NCBI GenBank assembly: GCA_943323705.2
Contig: CALPIT020000153.1
Location: 1 to 6,239 of the forward strand
DNA length: 6,239 nt
From: Streptomyces griseus
GTDB lineage: Bacteria > Bacteroidota > Bacteroidia > Chitinophagales > Chitinophagaceae
Reading direction: 5' to 3'
Positions 1 through 6,057 of the stretch are shown here, one piece after another (within the stretch, counting starts at the first letter, position 1; every line of letters begins with the position of its first letter). Both the position numbers and the translations under genes were made by a program. Below the pieces are notes generated by a model. It was not told the DNA's origin, did not search any database, and saw nothing but the letters and a program-made list of their open reading frames with translations.

Positions 1-9
1 CTAGGTTAT

Positions 10-78
10 AAGGTTTATGGTTTAATGGTTTAAGTCGCTACGCTGGTTAACCTTAAACCATTAAACTTTTAAACCCTT
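10..78. repeat. AT-rich long hairpin built from GGTTTA-type short repeats
   Basis: A perfect 15-bp inverted repeat, GTTTAATGGTTTAAG at 20-34 and its complement at 52-66, is separated by a 17-bp loop. The left arm sits in three tandem near-copies of GGTTTA(A)N (12-18, 19-26, 27-34). The right arm has matching TTAAACC-type units out to about 76, so the imperfect dyad extends further on both sides. The loop holds the palindrome GGTTAACC (45-52). No coding potential is visible. The hairpin lies about 45 bp beyond the stop codon of the large minus-strand gene and could form in its 3' untranslated RNA. No T-run follows it on the minus strand, so it is not a canonical intrinsic terminator. It may instead be a miniature intergenic repeat. 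Its left boundary may lie outside the window. Confidence 0.7.
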
Positions 79-81
79 GAA

Positions 82-111
82 CAACTTCCCCCTTCGGGGG
101 ATTGAGGGGGC
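82..111 (-). repeat. 30-bp C/G-rich hairpin repeat directly after the stop codon (REP-like)
   Basis: Read on the minus strand, this begins one base after the TAA stop (113-115) of the large gene. It contains GCCCCCTCAAT followed by CCCCC-GAA-GGGGG, a 5-6 bp stem with a three-base loop, then AAGTTG. All 30 bases are identical to 5856-5885 on the plus strand, which follows the other gene's stop codon. A diverged copy lies at 6059-6087. Placement in the 3' untranslated region suggests a terminator-like or RNA-stabilising hairpin, or a dispersed REP-type repeat tolerated at gene ends. No U-tract follows the stem, so a classical Rho-independent terminator is not supported. Confidence 0.75.
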
Positions 112-112
112 C

Positions 113-3100
113 TTAATACTTCACCATCCTCACCACCTTCTTCTCCACACCTTGTAAAACCTCAAGCATATACACACCAGGTTTTAATTCAGCACCAAGC
201 GATATATTTTCATTAGATTTTATTGTTATCGTTTTCATCAATCTTCCCTGTAAATCCAAAACTCTTGTTTGTATTGCAGACTTAATACCGCCAGCGGTTA
301 CCTGCAAATTGAAAGATGAAGTAGTTGGATTAGGGAATACCTTTACATCCATTGATGATGGCGTTACACTCATCACTCCTTTTGTATATTGTGTTGAAGG
401 ACTTGCAGGACAGGGCGCCAGTTTAACAATACTATACTTTGTACCACTTGTACCACAATTAGAAACTCCTTTTACCGTAATAGCTCCATCCACTACTCCA
501 TTTGGATAACTAACCGTAATACTTCTTGTCCCTTGGCCATTTACCAATGTGCCAACTGAAGGCACTGTCCATAAAACTGAAGTAGCATTTCTTGGCAATG
601 TTGCAATTGAATAAGTGTACACTCTATTTAAACAAGTCTGTGTATTGATCACATCTATGTTGCCTGGTGTTCCAGGTAAAAGCCTACTGATGGATAATGT
701 TCTAGTTGAACTTGTACCACAACCATTCGTACCGTTCACCGAAATAGAACCTCCTGTAAATCCTACAGGATACTTGAATGAAATGGTGTTCGTTCCCTGA
801 CCGTTAACATCTGTTGCTCCTAAAGGTAAAGTCCAAGTATATGAATGTACATTAGCAATTGCAGCTACACTGTAATTGGCAACAGTTCCTGTAGCTCCAA
901 TATATTCACATGAATTGGTTGGGCCACTTATTATCCCTACGGTTGGATTATTACGAGTAATTAAATAACTTCTGATTCCACTGACACCACAAGCATTTAC
1001 TGATTGCACAGTTATCGTGCTCGTACTGAAATTAGCATTGAATGTAACTGCAACTACTGTATCATTTACTCCGTTACCATTGGGATGTGTAATATTTGTT
1101 GTTCCATTCTGAGCTGACCACAAATAAGATGATGCTGTTGCATTAGTAGTTCCCGACTCAAGTAATTTTGGAATTTTGTATATCACAGGAACATTGTTAC
1201 CTATACTAGCACAAACATTTGTAGTTGATGCAATAATGGCAGCAGGCGAAACTGGTGATTGAGCAGCCAAATAAATAATCTGCAAACTTCCACCAGATGG
1301 TGTTACTCTGATTTGTTTGTTAGCTTGACTAGCAAATCCATTCAACAATTTAATTACAACACTTCGTGTACCCTGGCCCGATACCAATTGTGTATTTTGA
1401 GGTAACGTCCATGCATAGCTGCTAGCTCCGGCTACACTCGCTGTGTAAGTCAATGTTTGGTTGGTGCCGATGTAAGTACATACGTTACTGATGTTGTTGA
1501 TGACTATTGCATTTATGGTAAGGCTCAACAAAGCTGCACTATCACAGCCTGCCGCATTGGTAGTAAGATAAGTGTATGTTCCACTTGATGTATAGCTGTT
1601 TCCATTCCAGCTATAATTTCCTGTTGCAGTAGCATTGGTTGTTGATGTTGTCGATTGCTTTATGGTCAAGTTCAATATATAATTCTGACAATTAGCATTG
1701 TAGCTGTATGTTCCGCTTTGCGTATAATTACTACTGTTAGCAGACCATGAATATGTATTACAAGATGAAGTTGTAGTTACAATGGCTTCATTAGCAGAAC
1801 CTGTTACTACCCAAGTACATGTTGATGTGTTGAAAGTAGCAGTTTCGTAACAAGCTAATGTTGGCATTGTAGGTTGTGTTCCAGTAATATCCCATGAACA
1901 AGTTGTTGGATTAAAACTTGCCGTTTCATAACATGCTAATGTTGGCATTGCTGATGCAGGATCGATAATTAATTCAACTGAAACCCGATTATCGCACAGA
2001 GTCGACCCGTCATTTGAATTCACATTAAGATTGATGTAAACATGTCCATTTTGGATATCATCTGGCCCTGGTGTATAAATTGGATTTTGAATTCCTGAAT
2101 TATTAAAACTTCCATCGCCGCCACTCCAAGAAATTTCTGAACCGGGAGTTACTATTGCACTCGAGAAACTATATGAACCTCCTTCGCATACATGAAGTTC
2201 ATCCCATGGATTAACTAACGAAGGATCGATCACTGCTACTGGAGGCGCTGCTAATGACAACGTAAAACTTGATGTTGCCACACAGTCATTAGCGCCAGTA
2301 ACCGTTAAGGTTAGCGTTACACTTCCATTGGATAAATCTGTAGTACCAATATGGTAAATTGGAGACAAATCAGTGTAAGGACCACTACCTGTTAAATACT
2401 GGAACCATCCGTTTCCTGTACTCGACCAACTTACTGTACCACCTGACCCTGTTGCATTTTGATAAAACAAGTTATAGTTGGAACCAGAACCACCACATGC
2501 TGAAGCATCACCGCCTGCATTGGCTAACACTGGCGTCCCCGTTACATCCCATGAACATGTTGTTGTATTGAAGGTTGCCGTTTCATAACATGCTAATGTT
2601 GGCATTGCTGGTTGAGGTGTAATCGTCAGATTCAACGTTACCACAGAATCACATCCTGCCGCATTTGTGCCTGTCCATGTTGCGGTGTTGTTGGATGAAG
2701 TGTATGTTGAGCCATGCCAAGTGTAGCTACTACAAGCATTAATCGTTTCTGTTGAAGATGTAGATAAGCATGCAAGTGCTTCAAATTTATTGGAAGCACA
2801 AGAACTACCCACAATATTTACAGCCCGAATCATAATTGAATTTGTTTCTGCTGCCAAACCTGTTATGGTTAAAGGACTTGTTGAATCTGCTGGAGATGTC
2901 GCCGTCCAATTACTACCATTGTCAGTAGAATATTCGTAATTAGAAATAGAGGGAGCAAGCGTTGAAGATGATTGCGTAAAATTAACTGTTGTGCTACTAC
3001 CAAAAGCAGCCGAGCCAATCACTGGAGCATCAGCTGCTACAGCAAAACTACTCGTCATCACACGGTTGCTTGAGCCGGAAGTCGAAGACGCTACAAAAAG

Positions 3101-4279
3101 ACCATTGCCATAGGTTACATTACGCCAGCTATTACTCGCCGCTGAGGTTCTGCTCGTCCAGATAATCCCATCAGGGCTCGTCATCACACGGTTACCACTG
3201 CCAGTAGAAGACACCGCCACAAAAAGACTGTTGCCATAAGTGACGCTATTCCAGCTATTTTCAGCCGCAGAAGTTCTAGACGTCCACGTAATCCCATTGG
3301 GACTCGTCATTACACGGTTGCCACTGCCATTAGATGACACCGCAACAAAAAGATCGTTGCCATAGGTGACGCTATTCCAGCCATTGTCCACTGCCGGGGT
3401 TCTAGTCGTCCAGTTAATCCCATTGGGGCTCGTCATCACACGGTTGGTTCCAGTTGCAGCAACCGCCACAAAAAGACCGTTGCCATAGGTGACGCTAACC
3501 CAGTTATTATTTGAAGCTGAGGTTCTTGTCGTCCAGTTAATCCCGTCGGGGCTCGTCATAACACGGTTGTTTATGCCACTATATGCCACCGCCACAAAAA
3601 GATTGTTGCCGTAGGTGACGCTAATCCAGCTATTATCCGCAGCAGAAGTTCTAGACGTCCACGTAATCCCATCTGGGCTCGTCATAACACGGTTGCCAGT
3701 GCCAGATTCAGACACTGCAACAAAAAGACCGTTGCCATAAGTAACACTATTCCAAAAATTATTCGCTGCCGAGGTTCTGCTCGTCCAAGTAATCCCATCG
3801 GGGCTAGTCATCACTCGGTTGCCTGTTCCAGATCCAGAAACCGCCACAAAAACGCCGTTGCCATAGGTAACGCCATACCAGCTATTATCCGCCGCAGAAG
3901 TTCTTGACGTCCAGTTGATACCTGGTACTACAGATTCCGTAGGCGTTAAACTCGCGGCTGCAGAAGCACTGCCACTGCCAGCCGCATTTACAGCACGAAG
4001 TTTTATTGAGTACGTTGTACAGTTGGTTAAGCCACTGCTAATAATTAATGGGCTTGCAGTAATGACAGGAGAAGGAGTAACCCAATTAGCACCTCCATCA
4101 GTAGAGTACTCGTAATTGGTAATGGTAGAACCACCAGAATCTGATGGAGCCGTAAATTGTACCATGCCGCCAGTCGTTATGGGTGTAACCACTAGGTTGG
4201 TTGGTTCGTTGGGTACCTGCGCTTTAGTAACCAAAGAGGCAAATACTAACAGACAAAGAATGAAATAAATTTTTTTCAT
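113..4279 (-). CDS. Large secreted modular surface protein: FN3, seven-repeat beta-propeller-like region, PKD/Ig-like repeats and T9SS type A sorting domain
   Basis: This encodes a 1388-residue protein, probably exported by Sec and then moved across the outer membrane by type IX secretion. Residues 1-21 (MKKIYFILCLLVFASLVTKA-Q) are a typical signal peptide. The frame is open for ten more codons upstream, but starting at 4279 puts the signal peptide at the N-terminus. The order is: FN3 (about 22-115); seven repeats of about 42 residues (121-411) with WTSRTS, VTYGN, LFVAV and NRVMTSPDG signatures, where SPDGxxW resembles an Asp-box; a second FN3 (about 417-502); Cys-containing modules ending in CDSVVTLNLTI-like strands (about 505-554 and 876-924); three PTLACYETATF modules; two Ig-like domains (about 583-775); four PKD/Ig-like domains (about 922-1287); and the sorting domain (about 1303-1388) with VFPNPTTSSF, LDLQGR and LKPGVYMLEV. 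No catalytic residues are evident. A role in adhesion or glycan or ligand binding is inferred; the ligand is unknown. It is divergent from the AraC-type regulator gene. Confidence 0.93.
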   Translation of the reverse strand: MKKIYFILCLLVFASLVTKAQVPNEPTNLVVTPITTGGMVQFTAPSDSGGSTITNYEYSTDGGANWVTPSPVITASPLIISSGLTNCTTYSIKLRAVNAAGSGSASAAASLTPTESVVPGINWTSRTSAADNSWYGVTYGNGVFVAVSGSGTGNRVMTSPDGITWTSRTSAANNFWNSVTYGNGLFVAVSESGTGNRVMTSPDGITWTSRTSAADNSWISVTYGNNLFVAVAYSGINNRVMTSPDGINWTTRTSASNNNWVSVTYGNGLFVAVAATGTNRVMTSPNGINWTTRTPAVDNGWNSVTYGNDLFVAVSSNGSGNRVMTSPNGITWTSRTSAAENSWNSVTYGNSLFVAVSSTGSGNRVMTSPDGIIWTSRTSAASNSWRNVTYGNGLFVASSTSGSSNRVMTSSFAVAADAPVIGSAAFGSSTTVNFTQSSSTLAPSISNYEYSTDNGSNWTATSPADSTSPLTITGLAAETNSIMIRAVNIVGSSCASNKFEALACLSTSSTETINACSSYTWHGSTYTSSNNTATWTGTNAAGCDSVVTLNLTITPQPAMPTLACYETATFNTTTCSWDVTGTPVLANAGGDASACGGSGSNYNLFYQNATGSGGTVSWSSTGNGWFQYLTGSGPYTDLSPIYHIGTTDLSNGSVTLTLTVTGANDCVATSSFTLSLAAPPVAVIDPSLVNPWDELHVCEGGSYSFSSAIVTPGSEISWSGGDGSFNNSGIQNPIYTPGPDDIQNGHVYINLNVNSNDGSTLCDNRVSVELIIDPASAMPTLACYETASFNPTTCSWDITGTQPTMPTLACYETATFNTSTCTWVVTGSANEAIVTTTSSCNTYSWSANSSNYTQSGTYSYNANCQNYILNLTIKQSTTSTTNATATGNYSWNGNSYTSSGTYTYLTTNAAGCDSAALLSLTINAIVINNISNVCTYIGTNQTLTYTASVAGASSYAWTLPQNTQLVSGQGTRSVVIKLLNGFASQANKQIRVTPSGGSLQIIYLAAQSPVSPAAIIASTTNVCASIGNNVPVIYKIPKLLESGTTNATASSYLWSAQNGTTNITHPNGNGVNDTVVAVTFNANFSTSTITVQSVNACGVSGIRSYLITRNNPTVGIISGPTNSCEYIGATGTVANYSVAAIANVHSYTWTLPLGATDVNGQGTNTISFKYPVGFTGGSISVNGTNGCGTSSTRTLSISRLLPGTPGNIDVINTQTCLNRVYTYSIATLPRNATSVLWTVPSVGTLVNGQGTRSITVSYPNGVVDGAITVKGVSNCGTSGTKYSIVKLAPCPASPSTQYTKGVMSVTPSSMDVKVFPNPTTSSFNLQVTAGGIKSAIQTRVLDLQGRLMKTITIKSNENISLGAELKPGVYMLEVLQGVEKKVVRMVKY
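1796..1951 (-). repeat. Two adjacent copies of a 25-residue PTLACYETATF module (third copy at 2534-2608)
   Basis: Within the large gene, a roughly 75-bp coding unit occurs at 1877-1951 and 1796-1870, joined by a two-codon linker, with a third copy at 2534-2608. The encoded pattern is xMPTLACYETAxFNxxTCxWxVTG, with two cysteines per unit that could form a disulfide. The nucleotide sequences are also closely similar. The copies sit at residues 558-582, 777-801 and 804-828 of the 1388-residue protein. About 190 residues of Ig-like sequence lie between the first copy and the other two. This pattern resembles motifs found in tandem in other Bacteroidota surface proteins. Its function is unknown and it may be a short beta-hairpin linker. 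Confidence 0.85.
3047..3919 (-). repeat. Seven in-frame tandem repeats of about 126 bp encoding a beta-propeller-like region
   Basis: Seven coding repeats begin at residues 121, 163, 205, 247, 288, 330 and 372 of the protein. Spacing is 42 residues except after the fourth, which is one codon shorter. Conserved blocks are I-x-WT-S/T-RT, VTYGN, FVAV and NRVMTSP-D/N-G. Variation clusters in two places: around the A-x-x-N-x-W-x-x segment and in the Ser/Gly-rich loop before NRVMTS. The SPDGxxW motif resembles the Asp-box of BNR/sialidase-type propellers. Seven units of this size fit a seven-bladed propeller. The array starts with an INWTSR strand and ends with NRVMTSS, so the first and last units could complete each other and close the ring. 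The fold is inferred from repeat number and motif. Confidence 0.9.
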
Positions 4280-4343
4280 AGATTTTATTTTTGTGTAAAA
4301 AAAATCCAATAGTATTATACCAACAATAGCAGATTGTTATTTA

Positions 4344-4384
4344 CCAATTTTTGAGATACGATTATCCAGTATTGGGATACGATT
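4344..4384 (+). promoter_or_regulatory. Candidate AraC-type operator, paired direct repeat with 21-bp spacing (copy nearer the large gene)
   Basis: Half-sites TTGAGATACGATT (4351-4363) and TTGGGATACGATT (4372-4384) match at 12 of 13 bases and begin exactly 21 bp apart, two helical turns. Each subunit of an AraC-type dimer binds one of two direct repeats at about this spacing, and an AraC-type gene is adjacent. The block 4344-4366 matches 4561-4583 at 22 of 23 positions. The pair lies about 70-105 bp upstream of the chosen start of the secreted-protein gene, a plausible position for an activator site. Binding by the neighbouring regulator is inferred. Confidence 0.6.
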
Positions 4385-4432
4385 TTTTGATTTCCCTGTT
4401 TTTGAGTGTCTTAAAACCTGAGAAAAAAGCTA

Positions 4433-4459
4433 AATAGTATTACAAAATGTGATACTATT
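4433..4459. promoter_or_regulatory. Inverted repeat AATAGTAT / ATACTATT, with a third copy near 4308
   Basis: AATAGTAT (4433-4440) and its exact complement (4452-4459) form an 8-bp dyad with an 11-bp spacer, midway between the two paired-repeat sites. The extended word AATAGTATTA at 4433-4442 recurs exactly at 4308-4317, close to the start of the large gene and overlapping its weak TATAAT candidate. This could be a second operator for another regulator. The arms are short and AT-rich, so chance similarity cannot be excluded. Confidence 0.35.
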
Positions 4460-4560
4460 AACCTAATTCGTTTTTTGATGGTACAAAACGGTTTCGATTG
4501 TAAAAAAACCACCTGCGTTTTAGCTTAAAATTTTTTTTTGAGGTTTTTAATGCCCATTTT

Positions 4561-4601
4561 CCAAGTTTTGAGATACGATTATCATTATTTGGGAGATGAT
4601 T
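4561..4601 (+). promoter_or_regulatory. Candidate AraC-type operator, paired direct repeat with 21-bp spacing (copy nearer the regulator gene)
   Basis: Half-sites TTGAGATACGATT (4568-4580) and the diverged TTGGGAGATGATT (4589-4601) again begin 21 bp apart. The pair aligns without gaps to 4344-4384 at a 217-bp offset. It lies just upstream of the regulator coding region and overlaps the first in-frame ATG at 4596. That suggests translation really begins further downstream and that the site serves in autoregulation. The second half-site matches its counterpart at 11 of 13 positions, so this may be a weaker site. Confidence 0.6.
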
Positions 4602-4655
4602 GTTATAATGGTTTGCATTATTGTAGGTAATTTACAACTCGATTTTTATACCATT

Positions 4656-5852
4656 ATGATGGTATTTTATCCCTTTCCTTTTAAAACTTTTCCTTTCATG
4701 TTTAGCACCATTATTTTTTTTATTACTGCAGCGATTGGGATGTTGTGCATCGCTTTAATCTATGGGAAAAACAAAAATCAAGAATATTCACTCATCAATA
4801 AATACCTGTTAATTATTATTACAATTAACGTGTTAAGATTTTTGTTTCATGGTTTATCGGAGGCTTTTACAGTAATCGAATTCAGGAAATTGGGATACAT
4901 ACTCGATATTAGCACGGGCTTTGTGATGCCCTGCTACTACCTCTATTTACAAAATATAGTTTTCGAAAAAAAGTTTGAGGTGTCGAATTTGTTTCATTTT
5001 ATCGCGCCTTTTTTGATTGGAGGCTTAGCTATCGCCATTGCTTACGCTAGTGCAGATCAGGTAGTTTTGTATAGGAAACTGTTTTTTATTATCGGCATGT
5101 TATTCTACTTAATATATTCGGTTATAGCATTCTTGATACTCTATAAATACGTGTGGAATCGCAGTTCTGACATTAATGCCATTCAAAAACAAAATAACCT
5201 GATAAAAAATTGGAGCCTATTTGTATATGTTTCTTTTTTATTAATGTTTTTGATTCGTGCGATATCCGGCATGATGTCGAAAAATCCTGGCAATTTCAGC
5301 AACAGTCACCTTTGGATGTTGGCATTGGTATGGTTAGGAATTTTTGTAAAAATAATCCTTACACCGAAAATTCTCTACGGATATAATTTTTTAAATAAAT
5401 CCATAGATGAAGCAACTGAAATGGTAGTACTCAGCAGCGTCTGGGTAATAAAAGGCACCGTAATCCCCATTGCAAGTGAGAAGGAAAGAAAATTAGAAGA
5501 AAAAATCAAATCACAGCTGATGATTTATCTTCATCAAATTGAAGAGATGTCTTTTCACACCCATGCTTTTCGAAATCCAGATTTGAGTATTGATGATATC
5601 GGTGTTGCTTTAAATATTCCCACCAGCCATATCAACTTCATTTTCAAATACCATTGCAACGAAAGCTTTACCGATTATAAAAAGATTGTTCGCATTCATG
5701 ACGCCACCAAATTACTCGAGGGAGGATATCTTAACGAACATAAAGTAGAAACGCTTTCTGCTAAAGTTGGATTTTCGTCGTATAACACTTTTATTGTAGC
5801 GTTTAAAAATATTACAGGGGTAACGACACAGGAGTATGGGAGGAGGTTTTAG
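4656..5852 (+). CDS. Membrane-anchored AraC-family transcriptional regulator (about seven TM segments plus C-terminal HTH_18)
   Basis: Read from 4656 this is a 398-residue one-component regulator. The N-terminal part has about seven hydrophobic segments (near 16-36, 47-64, 84-101, 113-131, 142-164, 185-204 and 219-237). A charged linker (about 272-285) follows, then an AraC DNA-binding domain (about 280-398). The first helix-turn-helix is around 311-331 (SIDDIGVALNIPTSHINFIF). The family pattern F-x-x-Y-x-x-x-x-R-I-x-x-A appears at about 338-350, and the second helix-turn-helix (about 363-388) has VGFSSYNTFIVAFKNITG. Seven segments would leave the DNA-binding domain in the cytoplasm. The sensed signal is unknown. 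The start is uncertain: the frame is open from ATG 4596, with others at 4608, 4659 and 4698. The 4656/4659 ATG pair was preferred because 4596 lies inside a candidate operator repeat. GGGAG at 4591-4595 would alternatively support 4608. The likely target is the divergent secreted-protein gene and itself. Confidence 0.9.
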   Translation: MMVFYPFPFKTFPFMFSTIIFFITAAIGMLCIALIYGKNKNQEYSLINKYLLIIITINVLRFLFHGLSEAFTVIEFRKLGYILDISTGFVMPCYYLYLQNIVFEKKFEVSNLFHFIAPFLIGGLAIAIAYASADQVVLYRKLFFIIGMLFYLIYSVIAFLILYKYVWNRSSDINAIQKQNNLIKNWSLFVYVSFLLMFLIRAISGMMSKNPGNFSNSHLWMLALVWLGIFVKIILTPKILYGYNFLNKSIDEATEMVVLSSVWVIKGTVIPIASEKERKLEEKIKSQLMIYLHQIEEMSFHTHAFRNPDLSIDDIGVALNIPTSHINFIFKYHCNESFTDYKKIVRIHDATKLLEGGYLNEHKVETLSAKVGFSSYNTFIVAFKNITGVTTQEYGRRF

Positions 5853-5854
5853 GG

Positions 5855-6042
5855 AGCCCCCTCAATCCCCCGAAGGGGGAAGTTGATTGCGGTTTTTTGA
5901 AGAACCTCACCCCTAACCCCTCTCCTGAAGGCAGAGGGGGACAATGATAATTATCTACTATAATTTAAAAACAGCCTTTGTGTTTCTTTGTGACTTGGTG
6001 TCTTGGTGGCGGATAAATAAATAATAAGAAAATAAAAATAAG
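5855..6042 (+). repeat. Composite intergenic repeat unit A (188 bp)
   Basis: This first tandem unit starts two bases after the regulator's TAG. It has four blocks. Block 1 is the C/G-rich hairpin repeat. Block 2 is a second hairpin, CCCCTCTCC-TGAA-GGcAGAGGGG (5917-5939, one bulged C). Block 3 is a run of G/T octamers, CTTTGTGT(TT), CTTTGTGA, CTTGGTGT and CTTGGTGG (5976-6009). Block 4 is an A-rich tail of ATAA-like words to 6042. A 15-bp spacer (6043-6057) separates it from unit B. No open reading frame or T-tract terminator is evident. Similar C-rich hairpins and CTTTGTG-type runs occur between genes in many bacteria, but here they are joined in one repeated unit. Their function is unknown. 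Confidence 0.85.
5856..5885 (+). repeat. 30-bp C/G-rich hairpin repeat after the regulator stop codon (REP-like)
   Basis: This is identical over 30 bases to the minus-strand repeat at 82-111 and begins three bases after the TAG stop (5850-5852). The stem is T+CCCCC (5866-5871), loop GAA, GGGGG+A (5875-5880). A six-T run follows at 5893-5898, but 12 bases separate it from the stem, so termination is possible yet not canonical. It forms the first block of composite unit A. Confidence 0.75.
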
Positions 6043-6057
6043 AAATAAGGAAGTGGT

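Larger units (their letters stand above)
4280..4655. promoter_or_regulatory. Divergent intergenic control region
   Basis: This 376-bp AT-rich, T-tract-containing stretch separates the two divergent start codons. It holds two copies of a paired direct repeat (4344-4384 and 4561-4601) and an inverted repeat (4433-4459), listed separately. No convincing Bacteroidota promoter (TTTG, then TAnnTTTG) was found for either gene. Weak candidates are TATAAT on the minus strand (4314-4319), 34 bp before the large gene. On the plus strand, ATGGTTTGC (4608-4616) matches the TTTGC part of the -7 element and has a TTTG at 4588-4591, but the spacing is shorter than consensus. No Shine-Dalgarno sequence is clear for either chosen start. 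No small gene or RNA gene is visible. Confidence 0.6.

Noticed and set aside
87..101. Canonical Rho-independent terminator of the large gene
   Set aside because: The C/G stem is good, but no U-tract follows it on the minus strand. It is kept as a repeat with possible 3'-end function only.
309..800. Short plus-strand open frames (309-509, 615-800, and similar ones near 2359-2571 and 3915-4115)
   Set aside because: They lie entirely opposite a strongly supported coding sequence, and their translations show no recognisable domain. They are shadows of the low-complexity Thr/Ser-rich gene.
3047..3919. CRISPR-like array suggested by regularly spaced repeats
   Set aside because: The 126-bp units are contiguous, in frame and encode a conserved protein repeat. 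There are no short palindromic repeats with unique spacers and no cas genes.
4280..4309. Ten-codon upstream extension of the large minus-strand gene, starting with ATG at 4309
   Set aside because: The extension places charged and aromatic residues before a textbook signal peptide. ATG at 4277-4279 gives the expected Met-Lys-Lys start followed by a hydrophobic core.
4412..4547. Further short inverted words in the intergenic region, such as AGCTAAA (4428-4434) with TTTAGCT (4519-4525) and AAAACCT (4412-4418) with AGGTTTT (4541-4547)
   Set aside because: Seven-base matches far apart in AT-rich DNA are expected by chance, and no gene position or repeat geometry supports them.
82..5885. Transposon or insertion sequence bounded by the 30-bp inverted repeats
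   Set aside because: Neither enclosed gene is a transposase or integrase, no target-site duplication is visible outside the repeats, and a third diverged copy lies at 6059-6087. A shared 3'-end element explains the positions better.
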